A stretch of 43,731 nucleotides of DNA from an uncultured bacterium (GTDB taxonomy: Bacteria > Planctomycetota > UBA1135 > GCA-002686595). Numbering within the stretch: position 1 is the stretch's first letter; each line of letters starts with the position of its first letter. The stretch spans positions 1 through 43,731 of the forward strand of contig CALCXM010000111.1 of assembly GCA_937905825.1 (NCBI GenBank), in the 5' to 3' direction. The translations under genes and the position numbers were made by a program. A model generated the notes under the pieces. The model made no database searches and was not told where the DNA came from. It saw nothing but the letters and a program-made list of their open reading frames with translations. This document shows, piece by piece, positions 43,537 to 43,731 of the stretch.

Positions 43537-43731
43537 TTGAGTACCAGCAAGAAAGGCGTCGTCAACTTCCTCCAGGAGTTCTCCATCCCCCTCATCGCGG
43601 GGGTCTTCGCCGCGCTCTTGGCGGCCAACTTGGCCCCGGAGACCTACCACCATTGGTTCGGTGCGATTCACGGGGATGGACACGGGGAGCACGTGCCCTT
43701 CAACTTCGGGTTTGCACTCTTCGGCCATCAG
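43537..43731 (+). CDS. nhaA: NhaA-like sodium/proton antiporter, N-terminal part
   Basis: 65 codons from TTG 43537, running off the window; the start has AAGGA 6 bases upstream. The product begins MSTSKKGVVNFLQEFSIPL, then a hydrophobic segment (about residues 17-32, PLIAGVFAALLAANLA), then PETYHHWFGAIHG and a His-rich stretch, and ends PFNFGFALFGHQ. The FLQEFSIPLIAGVFAALLAANLAP phrase matches the first helix of NhaA-family antiporters, which export sodium in exchange for protons. The catalytic Asp pair would lie beyond the end, so the call rests on one helix only. Confidence 0.6.
   Translation, partial: MSTSKKGVVNFLQEFSIPLIAGVFAALLAANLAPETYHHWFGAIHGDGHGEHVPFNFGFALFGHQ

Overview
The window is a GC-rich bacterial chromosome segment that most likely comes from a planctomycete (inference). 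The reasons are two large transmembrane Ser/Thr kinases, one with a WD40-type C-terminal propeller; a stripped-down type II secretion cluster; secreted proteins with long unrecognised regions; a C-terminal surface-type domain on an esterase resembling modules I associate with marine planctomycetes; a divergent bL34 beginning MKVKVRNS; and start codons that mostly lack a strong Shine-Dalgarno sequence. There are no transposons, integrases, CRISPR arrays, tRNAs or rRNAs, so it reads as ordinary chromosome, with its least explained parts in envelope and signalling genes.

Layout. Bases 1-1.6 kb hold the 3' end of a lipase-like alpha/beta hydrolase and an outer-membrane barrel-like protein. 1.7-6.6 kb hold an ATP/ADP-translocase-like carrier, a B12-binding-type radical SAM protein, an unknown polytopic membrane protein, YciB/IspZ, and a 41-codon bL34 (rpmH) gene. 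6.8-9 kb hold a rhomboid protease overlapping a long-form dCTP deaminase. 9.1-11.2 kb is sucCD with a textbook terminator. 11.2-14 kb hold a tandem PilZ protein, a MerR/GyrI-like regulator with a recognisable 19-bp-spacer MerR promoter, and an SDR oxidoreductase.

14.1-22.9 kb is the most unusual part. A 1005-residue membrane Ser/Thr kinase is followed on its strand by two unrecognised lipoproteins, and faces head-to-head a 1255-residue kinase with a WD40-like extracytoplasmic part. 23.1-26 kb is a compact same-strand run: tatA, mobA, a long-chain polyprenyl diphosphate synthase and folD. Then come a second rhomboid protein, an unknown 689-residue secreted protein, and serS. 30.8-34.8 kb holds a secreted esterase with a C-terminal extension and a second B12-type radical SAM protein. 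35.1-42.9 kb is a minus-strand gspD-E-F-G-H-I-J cluster without gspC, K, L or M in view. The window ends in the start of an NhaA-like antiporter gene.

How it fits together: housekeeping genes (sucCD, serS, folD, dcd, rpmH, yciB) are mixed with an envelope programme: Tat and type II export routes, two rhomboid proteases, c-di-GMP-type PilZ input, and two membrane kinases. The best candidate for an undescribed system is the kinase plus two-lipoprotein unit with the opposing kinase; this is inference from gene order and topology only.
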